Positions 1 through 13,445 of a stretch of DNA of 64,000 bases are shown in pieces; within the stretch, counting starts at the first letter, position 1; every line of letters starts with the position of its first letter. The position numbers and the translations under genes were made by a program. The notes below the pieces were generated by a model that worked only from the letters and a program-made list of their open reading frames with translations, did not search any database and was not told the origin of the DNA. This DNA comes from Luteibacter sp. UNC138MFCol5.1. Its GTDB lineage: Bacteria > Pseudomonadota > Gammaproteobacteria > Xanthomonadales > Rhodanobacteraceae. The stretch spans positions 886,861 through 950,860 of the forward strand of contig NZ_FODZ01000001.1 of the NCBI RefSeq assembly GCF_900110505.1. The letters are read 5' to 3'.

Positions 1-3000
1 GAAGCGGCCTCGTGCTCGGCGGCAGCACCCTGACCTTCGGCGATGCGTCCAATCAGACCTTCGACGGCGCCATCAGCGGTGGCGGCGGACTGGTGAAGGT
101 GGGCACCGGCGTCCAGACGCTGGGTGGCGCCAATACCTTCGGCGGCGGCGTGAACCTGGTCGGCGGCGGTCTCGTCGTCGGCAACGACGCGGCGCTGGGC
201 ACGGGCGGGCTGACCGTCAGCGGCGCCGCCACGCTGGATTCGACCGGCCCCGTCACACTCGCGAACGATATCCTGCTCAACGCCGGACTCACCGTGCTGG
301 GCAGCAACGCGCTGACGCTCAACGGCCAGTTGACGGGCGCGGGCGGGCTGACGAAGGACGGCGCCGCCACGCTCACGCTCAATGGCATCAACAGCTACAC
401 GGGCGGTACCGACGTCGTCGGTGGCACCCTCGCGCTCGGTGCCGGTGCGAGCCTTTCGGCGGCCGGCATCGTGAACCTCGGCGCGGGTACCACGCTCGAC
501 CTTTCGGCAGGCAATGGGACGCAGACCGTCGGCACGCTCACGGGATCGGGCACCGTGAACCTCGGTGCGAATTCCATCACCGTGGGCGATGCGACCGACG
601 GTATCTTCAGCGGTTCCATCGCCGGTACCGGCGGACTCGTCAAGGTCGGTGCGGGCACGGAGACACTTACCGGCACGAACACTTATACCGGCGGTACGCT
701 CATCAACGCCGGCACGCTCGCCATCGGGGCGGGTGGCAGCCTTTCGCCCGTTGGCGCGGTCACGCTCGCTGCACCGGGCACGGGCTTCGACATCTCGGCG
801 GGTGGCGACCAGACCATCGGCCTGCTCAACGGTGTCGCCGGGAGCACGGTGACGCTCGGCGGCAACACGCTCACGCTTTCGGGCATCGCCAATGGCGCGT
901 ACGACGGACTGATCGCCGGTACGGGCGGCCTCGTGAAGAACGGCGCGGGCATCCAGGAGCTGGGCGGCGCCAACACGTTCGTCGGCGGCGTCACGCTCAA
1001 CGCGGGCGGGCTGGTGCTCGGCAACGCGGGTGCGCTCGGTAGCGGTGCGCTCACCGTCGGCGGCAACGCGTCGCTCGACACCACTGGCGCGTTCAACGTG
1101 ACCAACGACATCGATCTCGCGGGCGGCGCGAACCTCGATATCCTCGGTTCCAACGCGCTCACGCTCGGTGGCGCGATCACCGGCGCCGGCGGTCTGATCA
1201 AGAACGGCGGCTCGGTCCTCACGCTCACCAACACCAACACGTACACGGGCGGCACGACGATCAACGCCGGCACGCTCGCCATCGGCGCGGGCGGCAGCCT
1301 CGCATCGACGGGCGCGCTCAACCTCGCCGGCCCGGGTTCGTTCGACATCTCGGCGGGCGGTGCGCAGACGATCGGTTCGCTGGCCGGCGTCGCCGGAAGC
1401 ACCGTGGCGCTCGGTGCCAACACGCTCACGCTGGGCGGCGCGGGCGATGCGACGTTCGCCGGAACGATCGGCGGCAGCGGCGGCATCGTGAAGGACGGCG
1501 CGGGCGTGCAGACGCTGACGGGTGCCAACACGTTCAGTGGCGGCGTCACGTTGAACGCGGGCGGCCTCGTCGTCGGCGACGACGCCTCGCTGGGTACGGG
1601 CGCGCTGACCGTCGCCGGCGCGTCCACCCTCGACGCGCTGACCGCCGTGACGCTGGCCAACGACATGACGCTGAACGCCGGGCTCACCGTCCTCGGCACG
1701 AACGACATGACGTTCAACGGCGACCTCTCGGGCACGGGTAGCCTGACCAAGGAGGGCCTCGCCACGCTGACCTTGAACGGCACCAATACCTATACCGGCG
1801 GCACCTTCATCAACGCCGGCACGCTGGCGCTCGGCGCGGGCGCGAGCCTCTATGCGCAGGGCACCGTCAACCTCGCGACGAACGCGACGTTCGACCTCTC
1901 GGCGGGAGCCGGCACGCAGGTGTTCGGCACGCTGATCGGCAACGGCACCGTGAACCTCGGCGGCAACACGCTCACCATCGGTGGGCCGACCGACGGCACG
2001 TTCGGCGGATCGATCGGTGGCACGGGTGGTCTGATCAAGGAAGGCACGGGGACCGAGACGCTCACGGGCACGAACACGTTCACCGGTGGCACGACGATCA
2101 ACGCGGGAACGCTCGCGATCGGCCCGGGCGGGAGCCTGTCGCCGGTGGGGGCGGTGACGCTGGCGAACGCGGGAACGACGTTCGACATCTCCGGCGGCGG
2201 CAACCAGGCGATCGGCTCGCTCGCGGGCGTCGCGGGAAGCGACGTCACCCTGGGCGCCAACACGCTCACGCTCAACGGCATCGGCAACACCAACTACGAC
2301 GGCGTCATCTCCGGCACCGGCGGCCTGATCAAGAACGGTCCGGGCACGCAGGGCCTGGGCGGCGCGAACACGTTCAGCGGCGGCGTCGTTCTCAACCAGG
2401 GTGGCCTGCTCGTCGGCAACGACGCGGCACTGGGGACGGGCACGCTCACCGTCGCCGGCAACGGCACGCTCGACGCGAGCACGCCGGTGACGCTGGCGAA
2501 CGCCATCGCGCTCGACGCCGGCCTGACGATCCTCGGCAGCAACGACATGACGCTGGGCGGCGCGATCACCGGGGCGGGAAGCCTGACGAAGGACGGCGCC
2601 GCGACATTGACCCTGACGGGCACGAACACGTACACCGGCGGCACGACGATCAACGGCGGCACGCTCGCGATCGGCGCGGGTGGAAGCCTCGCGGCGGGCG
2701 GGGCGTTGAACCTCACCGGTGCCTCGACCTTCGACATCTCCGCGGGCGGCAACCAGACGATCGGCTCGCTCGGTGGCGTGGTGGGCAGCAACGTGACGCT
2801 CGGTGCCAACACGCTCACGCTCGGCGGCGATGCGGATTCCAACTTCGACGGCGTCATCGACGGCACCGGCGGACTGGTGAAGAACGGTGCGGGCACGTTG
2901 GGACTCGGCGGCGCGAACACATTCAGCGGTGGCGTGACGCTCAACGCGGGCGGCCTGCTCCTTGGCAACGACGCCGCGCTGGGAACCGGCGACCTCACCG

Positions 3001-5414
3001 TCGGCGGCGCGGCGTCGCTCGACACGACCGGGGCGCTGACGCTCGCGAACAACATCGTGCTCAACGCGTCGCTCGCGCTGCCCGGGGGTAACGACCTCAC
3101 GCTCGATGGCGACATCTCCGGCGCGGGTGGGCTGACCAAGGGCGGCGACGCGATGCTGACCCTCAACGGCGACAACAGCTACGCCGGTGGGACGACGGTC
3201 AACGGTGGCACGCTCGTGGTCGGCAGCGACACGGCGCTCGGCACCGGCGGCCTGGCGATCGACGACGCGGCGCTCGAGGCCGGCACCACGGTGACGCTGG
3301 CGAACGACGTCGCGGTCGGGCCCAACGGTGTCACCGTGCAAGGTGCGGAGGATCTCACGCTCAACGGCAATCTTTCCGGCACCGGCCTGCTCGACAAGAA
3401 CGACACGGGCAGCCTTACCCTCGGTGGCACGCTGGCTGGATTCACCGGTGGCATCAACGTCAACGGCGGCATCCTCAACGCGAGCAATCCGTACACCGGC
3501 GGCATCTCGATCGGCGCGAACGCGACCGCCAACCTCGACGGCACGGGCAATCTCCTGAATCTGATCGGGCCCATCGCCGGTACGCTCAACATCGGTGGCG
3601 GCAGCAGCCTCGATGTGGATTACGACGAGCTGCCCGACGTGACCGGCACGGTGACCGGGACCGGGCCGGGTACGACGCTCAACATCACGGGCGACGGCGA
3701 AGGCACGCTCGCGAACGGCGTCTTCAACGGCATCGACAACCTGACGACGGCGGCGGGTACGTTATCCGTGAACGCGGGCACGTCCGTGACGTTCGCGGGC
3801 GGCAGCACGATCGGCGGCAACCTCGTGGTCAACGGTACGTTGGGCGGTCCGGTGACGGTGAATCCAGGCGGCGGTGTCGTCGGTGGCGGCACGATCGACG
3901 GTCCGGTCACCGTCGACGGCGGCACGATCGCACCCAGCGGCATCGACGGCGCGACGGGCCCGGCGGGCGGAACCGGCACGGCCGGCACCACGCTCACGAC
4001 CGGTGGGCTGACGCTGAGCGGCGACTCGGTCACACAGATCCGGGTGAACGGCACCGGCGCCGGCGACAGCATCACGGCGAACGGTCCGGCGACGGTGGGC
4101 GGCAGCCTGGTCGTCCTGCCCACCGGCAGCACGTTCGCCGCGGTGAACCGGTACACGATCCTCAACGCCAGCGGTGGCATCACCGGCACCTACGGAAACG
4201 TCACGCAGGGCCTGTTCCCGTTCCTCGACACGGGTGTCGTTCAGTCGGGCAACCAGCTGATCCTCACGCTGTCGCAGGCCGGTAGCGGTCTGGGGACGGG
4301 CGGTATCCGCTTCGACCAGTTCCCGGGCCTCAGCGGCAATCAGGCCAACATGGCGACGGCGCTGCAGACCATTGCCACGTCGGGCGGCGACCCGCTGCCC
4401 ACGCTCCTCGGCACGGTGCGCGGACTGCATGCGGACCAGGTCGTGCGGGCGTTCGATTCGCTGACCGGCGAGACCTACGCCTCGGCGGCGACCGCGGAAC
4501 TGACGGGGCAGAGCCAGTACCAGGACACGGTTTTCTACCGGCTCAAGCTGCAGCGCGATACGGGCGAGCAGGGCACGGCGGTATGGGCGGTGCCGTACAC
4601 GTCGAGCAGCGACCTGGATCGCAACGCGAACGTCGCCCGCGCCGACTACCGGATCCACGGCGTCGTGGTCGGTACCGACGCCGCGCTGACGCCGGACCTG
4701 CGTGTCGGTGTCCATGCCAACTTCGCGAATTCGCGCACGGAAGTCGACCAGCGTGGCGACTACACCGACGTCGACCAGTACGGCATCGGTCTGCACGCGC
4801 TCTACTTCAACCAGCAGCGGTTCTGGGTCGAGGGCCTGGCCTCGTACGGGCATCTCGACGCGGACAGCTCGCGCCGGATCAGCGTGGGCACGTTCACGCC
4901 ACAGGCGACGGGTCGCTACGATGGCAAGGCCATCAACGCGTCGATCGAGGGCGGCTACCGCTTCCAGCTGAGCGACACGATGCATCTCGAGCCGTTCATC
5001 GGCGCGTACTACACGAAGGTGAAGTACGACGGGTTCACGGAGAAGGGGGCGGGCGACGCGGATCTTCGCGTGGGCCAGGCCGAGGCGCGCAGCATGCAGT
5101 ACGGGATCGGCGCGCGGCTGGTGGGTGACGTCGATCTCGGCGTGCAGGGCACAAAACTCCATCCCATCGTGATGGTTCGCTACCTGCACAACACGAAGGA
5201 CGAGGATATCTCGGTGAACAACGCGTTCGCCGGTGCGCCCGCGACACCGTTCACGGTGCAGGGCTCGCGCCCGATGCGGAACCACTGGCAGGCCGGCGTC
5301 GGCGTGAGCTTCGACATCACGCCGAAGGCCAGCACGTTCGTGTACTACAACGCGGATCGTGCCGAGCACACGAAGAGCGACTCGGTGAACCTCGGCGTGC
5401 GCTGGACGTTCTGA
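1..5414 (+). CDS. Autotransporter (type Va secretion), 5' end outside the window
   Basis: The frame is open from the left edge, so the signal peptide and true start lie upstream; the GTG at position 12 is not a credible start. About 1,800 residues are visible. Residues 1 to about 1430 are Gly/Ala/Thr/Leu-rich passenger made of autotransporter-associated beta-strand repeats, with TYTGGT-type motifs near bases 400, 690, 1243, 1790, 2080, 2630 and 3180. A linker follows from about base 4310. The last ~280 residues form a beta-barrel domain with alternating aromatic strands and a terminal phenylalanine (ending WTF), as expected for BAM-dependent insertion. The passenger would be exported through the barrel to the cell surface, in adhesion or biofilm-type roles by family analogy; no catalytic motif is evident. 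The passenger repeats are organised in a higher-order pattern (see findings). Confidence 0.9.
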   Translation, partial: SGLVLGGSTLTFGDASNQTFDGAISGGGGLVKVGTGVQTLGGANTFGGGVNLVGGGLVVGNDAALGTGGLTVSGAATLDSTGPVTLANDILLNAGLTVLGSNALTLNGQLTGAGGLTKDGAATLTLNGINSYTGGTDVVGGTLALGAGASLSAAGIVNLGAGTTLDLSAGNGTQTVGTLTGSGTVNLGANSITVGDATDGIFSGSIAGTGGLVKVGAGTETLTGTNTYTGGTLINAGTLAIGAGGSLSPVGAVTLAAPGTGFDISAGGDQTIGLLNGVAGSTVTLGGNTLTLSGIANGAYDGLIAGTGGLVKNGAGIQELGGANTFVGGVTLNAGGLVLGNAGALGSGALTVGGNASLDTTGAFNVTNDIDLAGGANLDILGSNALTLGGAITGAGGLIKNGGSVLTLTNTNTYTGGTTINAGTLAIGAGGSLASTGALNLAGPGSFDISAGGAQTIGSLAGVAGSTVALGANTLTLGGAGDATFAGTIGGSGGIVKDGAGVQTLTGANTFSGGVTLNAGGLVVGDDASLGTGALTVAGASTLDALTAVTLANDMTLNAGLTVLGTNDMTFNGDLSGTGSLTKEGLATLTLNGTNTYTGGTFINAGTLALGAGASLYAQGTVNLATNATFDLSAGAGTQVFGTLIGNGTVNLGGNTLTIGGPTDGTFGGSIGGTGGLIKEGTGTETLTGTNTFTGGTTINAGTLAIGPGGSLSPVGAVTLANAGTTFDISGGGNQAIGSLAGVAGSDVTLGANTLTLNGIGNTNYDGVISGTGGLIKNGPGTQGLGGANTFSGGVVLNQGGLLVGNDAALGTGTLTVAGNGTLDASTPVTLANAIALDAGLTILGSNDMTLGGAITGAGSLTKDGAATLTLTGTNTYTGGTTINGGTLAIGAGGSLAAGGALNLTGASTFDISAGGNQTIGSLGGVVGSNVTLGANTLTLGGDADSNFDGVIDGTGGLVKNGAGTLGLGGANTFSGGVTLNAGGLLLGNDAALGTGDLTVGGAASLDTTGALTLANNIVLNASLALPGGNDLTLDGDISGAGGLTKGGDAMLTLNGDNSYAGGTTVNGGTLVVGSDTALGTGGLAIDDAALEAGTTVTLANDVAVGPNGVTVQGAEDLTLNGNLSGTGLLDKNDTGSLTLGGTLAGFTGGINVNGGILNASNPYTGGISIGANATANLDGTGNLLNLIGPIAGTLNIGGGSSLDVDYDELPDVTGTVTGTGPGTTLNITGDGEGTLANGVFNGIDNLTTAAGTLSVNAGTSVTFAGGSTIGGNLVVNGTLGGPVTVNPGGGVVGGGTIDGPVTVDGGTIAPSGIDGATGPAGGTGTAGTTLTTGGLTLSGDSVTQIRVNGTGAGDSITANGPATVGGSLVVLPTGSTFAAVNRYTILNASGGITGTYGNVTQGLFPFLDTGVVQSGNQLILTLSQAGSGLGTGGIRFDQFPGLSGNQANMATALQTIATSGGDPLPTLLGTVRGLHADQVVRAFDSLTGETYASAATAELTGQSQYQDTVFYRLKLQRDTGEQGTAVWAVPYTSSSDLDRNANVARADYRIHGVVVGTDAALTPDLRVGVHANFANSRTEVDQRGDYTDVDQYGIGLHALYFNQQRFWVEGLASYGHLDADSSRRISVGTFTPQATGRYDGKAINASIEGGYRFQLSDTMHLEPFIGAYYTKVKYDGFTEKGAGDADLRVGQAEARSMQYGIGARLVGDVDLGVQGTKLHPIVMVRYLHNTKDEDISVNNAFAGAPATPFTVQGSRPMRNHWQAGVGVSFDITPKASTFVYYNADRAEHTKSDSVNLGVRWTF

Positions 5415-5513
5415 GGTAGGAGCGCGCCCTGCGCGCGACATGTGTTGAAGCGATGAGCTACAAGACCTGTAGCTCATCGCGAGACGCTGTCGCGCGCAGG
5501 GCGCGCTCCTACC
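5415..5513. repeat. Palindromic intergenic repeat, family R1, between convergent genes
   Basis: Near-perfect outer arms of about 26 bases (5415-5440 and 5488-5513; head GTAGGAGCGCGCC) enclose a second hairpin with 12-base arms (GCGATGAGCTAC and its complement). The element fills the gap between the convergent autotransporter and katG genes and could fold on either strand as a bidirectional transcript end. The same head recurs at 21914, 28450 and 28553. Confidence 0.85.
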
Positions 5514-5522
5514 TTGGAGGTT

Positions 5523-9326
<3,804 letters not shown>

Positions 9327-9490
9327 CGGATATTTCATCGGCGTGACGACGCCGGGGCGGCATCGGCCGTCGCGGCAGTTGCACGCGCCCGGTACCTTCG
9401 GCATCCTTTTCCCATCGTGGCGAGCCGCCGCGAACTACGGGTCGTTCCCCGCGTCCCATCGTCGTCCCCCCACACCGTCGCTCCAGACCC

Positions 9491-9940
9491 ATGACTGATG
9501 TCATCACCCTCGGCTGGCGCGAACGGCTCGCACTTCCGTCGCTCGGCGTCTCCGTCCTCAAGGCGAAGCTCGACACGGGCGCGCGCTCGTCGGCGCTTCA
9601 TGTCGAATGGCTGGAAGTGGACGAGCGCGCGTCGGGCACCTGGCTGCGTTTCCAGGTGCGCACGACGCGCCGCGGTGGCCTTTCCGCGCCGTGCGAGGCG
9701 AGGGCGACCGGCCGCAGGACGGTGACGGACTCCGGTGGGCACAAGTCGGTGCGCTGGTTCATCGAGGCCGAGGTCGAACTCGCCGGCCGCCGTTTCCTCG
9801 CGGAAGTGAACCTGACCGATCGGCGGCACATGTTGTTTCCCCTCCTGCTTGGCCGGACGGCGCTCGACGGGCGCTTCCTGGTCGACCCTTCGCTTTCCTA
9901 CTCGCAGACGCCGCGCCGGGCCGTCCGGGACCCTTCATGA
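9491..9940 (+). CDS. RimK-associated retropepsin-like/zinc protease family protein (RimB-like)
   Basis: A 149-aa cytoplasmic protein of the family often labelled ATP-dependent zinc protease (DUF785, Zn_protease). The segment [12 protein letters not shown] carries the Asp-Thr-Gly of a retropepsin-like active site, followed near the C-terminus by [14 protein letters not shown], the second conserved block. In Pseudomonas the equivalent gene, rimB, lies next to rimK and modulates RimK-driven glutamylation of ribosomal protein S6. Here its stop codon overlaps the rimK start (ATGA), so the two are translationally coupled. No rimA-like gene is seen next to it. Confidence 0.8.
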   Translation: MTDVITLGWRERLALPSLGVSVLKAKLDTGARSSALHVEWLEVDERASGTWLRFQVRTTRRGGLSAPCEARATGRRTVTDSGGHKSVRWFIEAEVELAGRRFLAEVNLTDRRHMLFPLLLGRTALDGRFLVDPSLSYSQTPRRAVRDPS

Positions 9941-10872
9941 AGATCGCCATCCTGTCGCGCAACGCGCGGCTCTATTCCACCCAGCGCCTCGTCGAGGCCG
10001 CGCGCCGGCGCAAGCACACCGTCCGGGTGATCGACCCGCTGCGTTGCTACATGAGCATCGCGCCGGCGTCGTTCGCCATCCACTTCAAGGGCAAGCCGCT
10101 GGGCCCCGTCGACTGCGTGATTCCGCGCATCGGCGCGTCGAGCACGTTCTACGGCACGGCCGTGCTGCGCCAGCTGGAACTGATGGGCGTCTTCACGCCG
10201 AATCCGTCCGACGCCGTGCTGCGCGCGCGGGACAAGCTGCGCTGCCTGCAGATCCTGGCGGTGCAGGGGATCGACATGCCCGTGACCGCGTTCGGCGACA
10301 ACCCCGACGACACCTCCGACCTGCTCGCGATGCTCGGCGAGCCGCCGCACGTCATCAAGCTCAACGAGGGCACGCAGGGCACCGGCGTCGTGCTCGCCGA
10401 GAAGCGCTCGGCGTCCAAGAGCGTCATCGAGGCCTTCCGCGGCCTCTACGCGAACTTCCTCGTCCAGGAGTTCATCAAGGAAGCCAACGGCCAGGACCTG
10501 CGCTGCTTCGTCGTCGGCGACCAGGTGGTCGCGTCGATGCAGCGCTCCTCGGCCCCGGGCGAGTTTCGCGCCAACATCCATCGTGGCGGCACCGCGGCCG
10601 CGGTCGAGCTCACCGACGAGGAGCGCAGCGTCGCCATCCGGGCCGCCTCGGCGCTCGGGCTGGAGGTCGCCGGCGTGGACCTGCTCAGGTCGTCGCGCGG
10701 GCCCTTGCTGCTGGAAGTGAACGCCTCCCCGGGCCTCGAAGGCATCGAGGGCAGCACCGGCGTGGACGTGGCCGGCGCCATCGTCGCCCATTGCGAGGCG
10801 CGCCTGGCCGACCGGCCGGTCGTGCCGAAGCCCCGCCGTGCCCGGGCCGTGAAGGGGTTAACGGCGATTTAA
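9937..10872 (+). CDS. rimK: Ribosomal protein S6 glutamate ligase RimK
   Basis: ATP-grasp ligase of 311 aa (E. coli RimK 300 aa) that adds glutamates to the C-terminus of ribosomal protein S6. It opens with [15 protein letters not shown], typical of the family; the central segment with [13 protein letters not shown] is the ATP-binding loop; [16 protein letters not shown] and [15 protein letters not shown] are the conserved Mg/ATP-binding blocks of the C-terminal lobe. The start ATG at 9937 overlaps the stop of the preceding protease gene by 4 bases, indicating a two-gene operon. Basic residues follow the catalytic fold at the C-terminus. A strong hairpin terminator lies about 75 bases after the stop. 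Confidence 0.93.
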   Translation: MKIAILSRNARLYSTQRLVEAARRRKHTVRVIDPLRCYMSIAPASFAIHFKGKPLGPVDCVIPRIGASSTFYGTAVLRQLELMGVFTPNPSDAVLRARDKLRCLQILAVQGIDMPVTAFGDNPDDTSDLLAMLGEPPHVIKLNEGTQGTGVVLAEKRSASKSVIEAFRGLYANFLVQEFIKEANGQDLRCFVVGDQVVASMQRSSAPGEFRANIHRGGTAAAVELTDEERSVAIRAASALGLEVAGVDLLRSSRGPLLLEVNASPGLEGIEGSTGVDVAGAIVAHCEARLADRPVVPKPRRARAVKGLTAI

Positions 10873-10981
10873 AGGGCGGTCCCCTATAAAGGTGCCACTG
10901 TGATTCCGCGACGCGGGGTGACGGTATCGGGGCAGTAGTTCTTTCGGCCCGGGCGGGGTTCCTCGCCCGGGCCTCTCTTTT
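10873..10981 (+). terminator. Rho-independent terminator after rimK, with a possible short transcript in front
   Basis: The hairpin has two perfect 10-base arms (10946-10955 and 10964-10973, GGCCCGGGCG and its complement), followed by TCTCTTTTAG. It ends the protease-rimK unit. The 70 bases before it are non-coding but contain a TATAAA box (about 10884-10889) and a second GC-rich imperfect palindrome, so a short independent RNA ending at this terminator is possible; no good -35 is visible. Confidence 0.75.
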
Positions 10982-11085
10982 AGGCGCCGCCCCGCCCGGT
11001 GCTGTCCGCTTCACGCATTCCCCGTTAAGCTTGCAGTCGCAATACTCATAAGACTCAAAGCGACCGCACAATCGGAGTGCCCCGC

Positions 11086-11772
11086 ATGCGCGTTCTGGTC
11101 ATCGAAGACAACACCGACATCGCGACCAACATCGGGGATTACCTCGAGGATCGCGGCCACGTCGTCGATTTCGCCGGCGATGGCGTCACCGGGCTGCACC
11201 TGGCCGTCGTCCATGACTTCGACGTGATCGTCCTGGACCTCACCCTGCCGGGCATGGATGGCCTCGACGTCGCGAAGAAGCTCCGCCACGAGGCCCACAA
11301 GCAGACCCCCGTGCTGATGCTCACGGCCCGCGACTCCCTGGAGCACAAGCTCACGGGTTTCGAGTCCGGCGCCGACGATTACATGACCAAGCCGTTCGCC
11401 CTGCAGGAACTGGCCGCGCGCCTGGAAGTGCTGGCGCGTCGCGGCAAGGGCCCGCAGAGCCGTGTGCTGAAGGTCGGCGGACTCACCTATAACCTCGACA
11501 CCCTCACCGTCACCCGCGAGGGCAAGTCGATCCAGCTGAACCCCATCGGCCTGAAGCTCCTGCAGGCGCTGATGGAGGCCAGCCCGTCGGTCGTCACGCG
11601 CCAGGACCTCGAGCAACGGGTCTGGGGAGAGGAGCTTCCGGATTCCGACTCGCTGCGCGTCCATATCCACGGCCTGCGCGCGGCCATCGACAAACCCTTC
11701 GAGAAACCGCTGATCCACACGCGTCACGGTATCGGATATCGCATGGTCGATCCGGATGCGGTCCAGACGTAA
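11086..11772 (+). CDS. OmpR-family response regulator
   Basis: A 228-aa DNA-binding regulator with an N-terminal receiver domain (acidic pocket VIEDN, phospho-acceptor Asp in VLDLTLPGMDG, conserved Lys in MTKPF) and a C-terminal winged helix (from about residue 125, ending IHTRHGIGYRM). The start ATG at 11086 is chosen over the GTG at 11077 because GGAG (11074-11077) is correctly spaced 8 bases before it. It overlaps the sensor kinase gene by 17 bases. The pattern of DI..N..DYL and GLHLA in the receiver resembles ColR-type regulators of Pseudomonas and Xanthomonas, but that assignment is only suggestive. The stimulus is unknown. Confidence 0.92.
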   Translation: MRVLVIEDNTDIATNIGDYLEDRGHVVDFAGDGVTGLHLAVVHDFDVIVLDLTLPGMDGLDVAKKLRHEAHKQTPVLMLTARDSLEHKLTGFESGADDYMTKPFALQELAARLEVLARRGKGPQSRVLKVGGLTYNLDTLTVTREGKSIQLNPIGLKLLQALMEASPSVVTRQDLEQRVWGEELPDSDSLRVHIHGLRAAIDKPFEKPLIHTRHGIGYRMVDPDAVQT

Positions 11773-13039
11773 GCTCCGTTTCCGCCTGATCGTCACGTTC
11801 ACGCTGTTCGGCTTCGGGCTGAGCGCGCTCTTCGCGTACGCGGCGCTCAACATCCGCGAGCGCGTCGAGGAACAGCTGATCAACTCCGCGCTGCAGGACG
11901 AGGTCGATTCGCTCAACGCGAAGGTGCGCGCGAACCCGAACGAGCGGCCGCCTTTCGAGATCGTCAAGGGCGCGACGTTCAGCGATCGCACGATCTACAA
12001 GGCGCCGCTCAACTGGCAGTCGCTGGAGACGGGCGTGCACGACCTGCACGAGACCGGTAGCGACGGCAAGAGCCATCACTACAAGGTGGCGGTGCGGCGC
12101 GAGGGCGGCATCATCAGCTTCCTGCAGTTCGACGTGTCGCGCGACGAACTCGGCAAGCGCCAGCTCCTCACCAGCGTCATCGCGGCGGTGTTCCTCTTCG
12201 GCCTGCTCTCGCTGGTGATCGGTGTCTGGCTGTCGTCGCGCGTGCTGCGTCCCGTCACCGATCTGGCGAAGCGCCTGCGCGATTTCCGCCGCGTCGGCAA
12301 GGCCGAGGCGCTCGCGCCGCATTTCGCCGACGACGAGGTCGGCGAGCTGGCGGTGGCGCTCGACGAGTACGCGATGCGCCTGACGTCGGTGGTCGAACGC
12401 GACCGCGAATTCAATTCCGACGTGAGCCACGAGCTGCGCACGCCGCTCGCGGTCATCGCGAGCACGACCGAGCTCCTGCAGGGTTCGCCCGACCTCACGG
12501 ACAAGCTGCGCGAGCGCCTGAAGCGCATCGAGCGCGCGTCGCGGCAGGCGACCGAGCTGATCGAGGCGCTGCTGCTGCTTTCGCGCGCCGAGCGCCGCGG
12601 CCCGACGCGCGGTGAGACCACGGACGTGGCGAAGGTGGCCACGGACGTGATCGAGAGCCAGCGGCCGCAGATGGGCGGCAAGCCGATCGAGATCGAACTC
12701 ATCGCCGATGGCTCGGTCACGGTCAACGCGCCCGCGTCGGTGCTCTCCGTGGCGCTGACGAACCTGATCGGCAACGCGATCAAGTACACGATGGAAGGCA
12801 TGGTGACCGTGCGCGTCATGGACGGCCGCATCGACGTCATCGACACCGGACCGGGCATCAAGCCGGAGGACGCCGAGAAGCTGTTCCAGCGCGGCATCCG
12901 CGGCGAAAGCGCCACGGGCGGCGGTGCCGGCCTCGGCCTCGCGATCGTCCGTCGTCTGTGCGAGCTGTACGGCTGGGACGTCTCCCTGCGCCCCCGCCCC
13001 GAGATGGCCGGTGCCATCTCGACGATCGATTTCCGCTAA
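11756..13039 (+). CDS. Sensor histidine kinase partner of the preceding regulator
   Basis: Inner-membrane kinase of 427 aa. Transmembrane segments lie at about residues 12-32 and 142-163, bracketing a periplasmic sensor of roughly 110 residues. A HAMP linker follows, then the phospho-acceptor H box (SDVSHELRTPLAV), N box (NLIGNAIKYT), G1 (DTGPGI) and G2 (GGGAGLGLAI). All catalytic motifs are intact. The start lies inside the regulator gene (17-base overlap), so the pair is co-translated and surely cognate. The periplasmic region resembles no ligand-binding family I can name. Architecture fits a ColS-like kinase, with low certainty. Confidence 0.92.
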   Translation: MRSRRKLRFRLIVTFTLFGFGLSALFAYAALNIRERVEEQLINSALQDEVDSLNAKVRANPNERPPFEIVKGATFSDRTIYKAPLNWQSLETGVHDLHETGSDGKSHHYKVAVRREGGIISFLQFDVSRDELGKRQLLTSVIAAVFLFGLLSLVIGVWLSSRVLRPVTDLAKRLRDFRRVGKAEALAPHFADDEVGELAVALDEYAMRLTSVVERDREFNSDVSHELRTPLAVIASTTELLQGSPDLTDKLRERLKRIERASRQATELIEALLLLSRAERRGPTRGETTDVAKVATDVIESQRPQMGGKPIEIELIADGSVTVNAPASVLSVALTNLIGNAIKYTMEGMVTVRVMDGRIDVIDTGPGIKPEDAEKLFQRGIRGESATGGGAGLGLAIVRRLCELYGWDVSLRPRPEMAGAISTIDFR

Positions 13040-13222
13040 TCTGCAATTAATTGTCTGTATTGATTGACTTTTCTTCATTGCCTGCATCCTTCCATCGGGC
13101 GCTGGCAGTGGGTGAGGGCTTGTCTGACAGCATGGGGCTTGGGCTGGTAGTACCATTTCGCCCTGAGCGCTCTCTGCGCTCAAGTCATCTGTGTATTTGT
13201 TCCTGCATCAAGGAGTGCCGTC

Positions 13223-13426
13223 ATGGCGGCGATCAAGAAGGACACCAAACGCAGCGGTTACTTCGCGGCCACAAAGAACTCGTATGCGAGATTCGACGGG
13301 TCTGGCATGTCCGTAGATGTGGAGAGCTTTCTGCGCACGGAAGACGGCCGACGCCGGTTCAGAGAATTAACGAAGTCGGCATTTGGCTCGAAGGCCAAGA
13401 CTCCTGTGTCTAAGGCAAAGAAGTAG
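13223..13426 (+). CDS. Small basic protein of unknown function in low-GC island
   Basis: A 67-aa basic protein with a lysine-rich end (about residues 54-67) and no signal peptide or membrane segment. The start ATG 13223 has an AAGGAG-type ribosome binding site (ATCAAGGAGTG) about 8 bases upstream, which makes it a credible gene despite its size. I do not recognise the family. It precedes the membrane protein gene at 13446 by 19 bases on the same strand, so the two probably form an operon. Base composition of this stretch (13040-14351) is clearly lower in GC than the surrounding genes, suggesting acquisition by transfer. Confidence 0.6.
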   Translation: MAAIKKDTKRSGYFAATKNSYARFDGSGMSVDVESFLRTEDGRRRFRELTKSAFGSKAKTPVSKAKK

Positions 13427-13445
13427 TGCGGCGAGGCAAGGACGC

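Noticed and set aside
395-3190. CRISPR-like or satellite repeats in the autotransporter
   Set aside because: Repeats are in frame, several hundred bases long, and encode beta-strand motifs, so they are protein repeats.
3762-5477. 571-codon antisense frame over the autotransporter barrel
   Set aside because: Low-complexity Arg-rich translation, no ribosome binding site, and opposite an obvious beta-barrel domain.
13051-13413. 120-codon frame overlapping the small 67-aa gene
   Set aside because: It starts at TTG without a ribosome binding site and overlaps the better-supported gene at 13223 in another frame.
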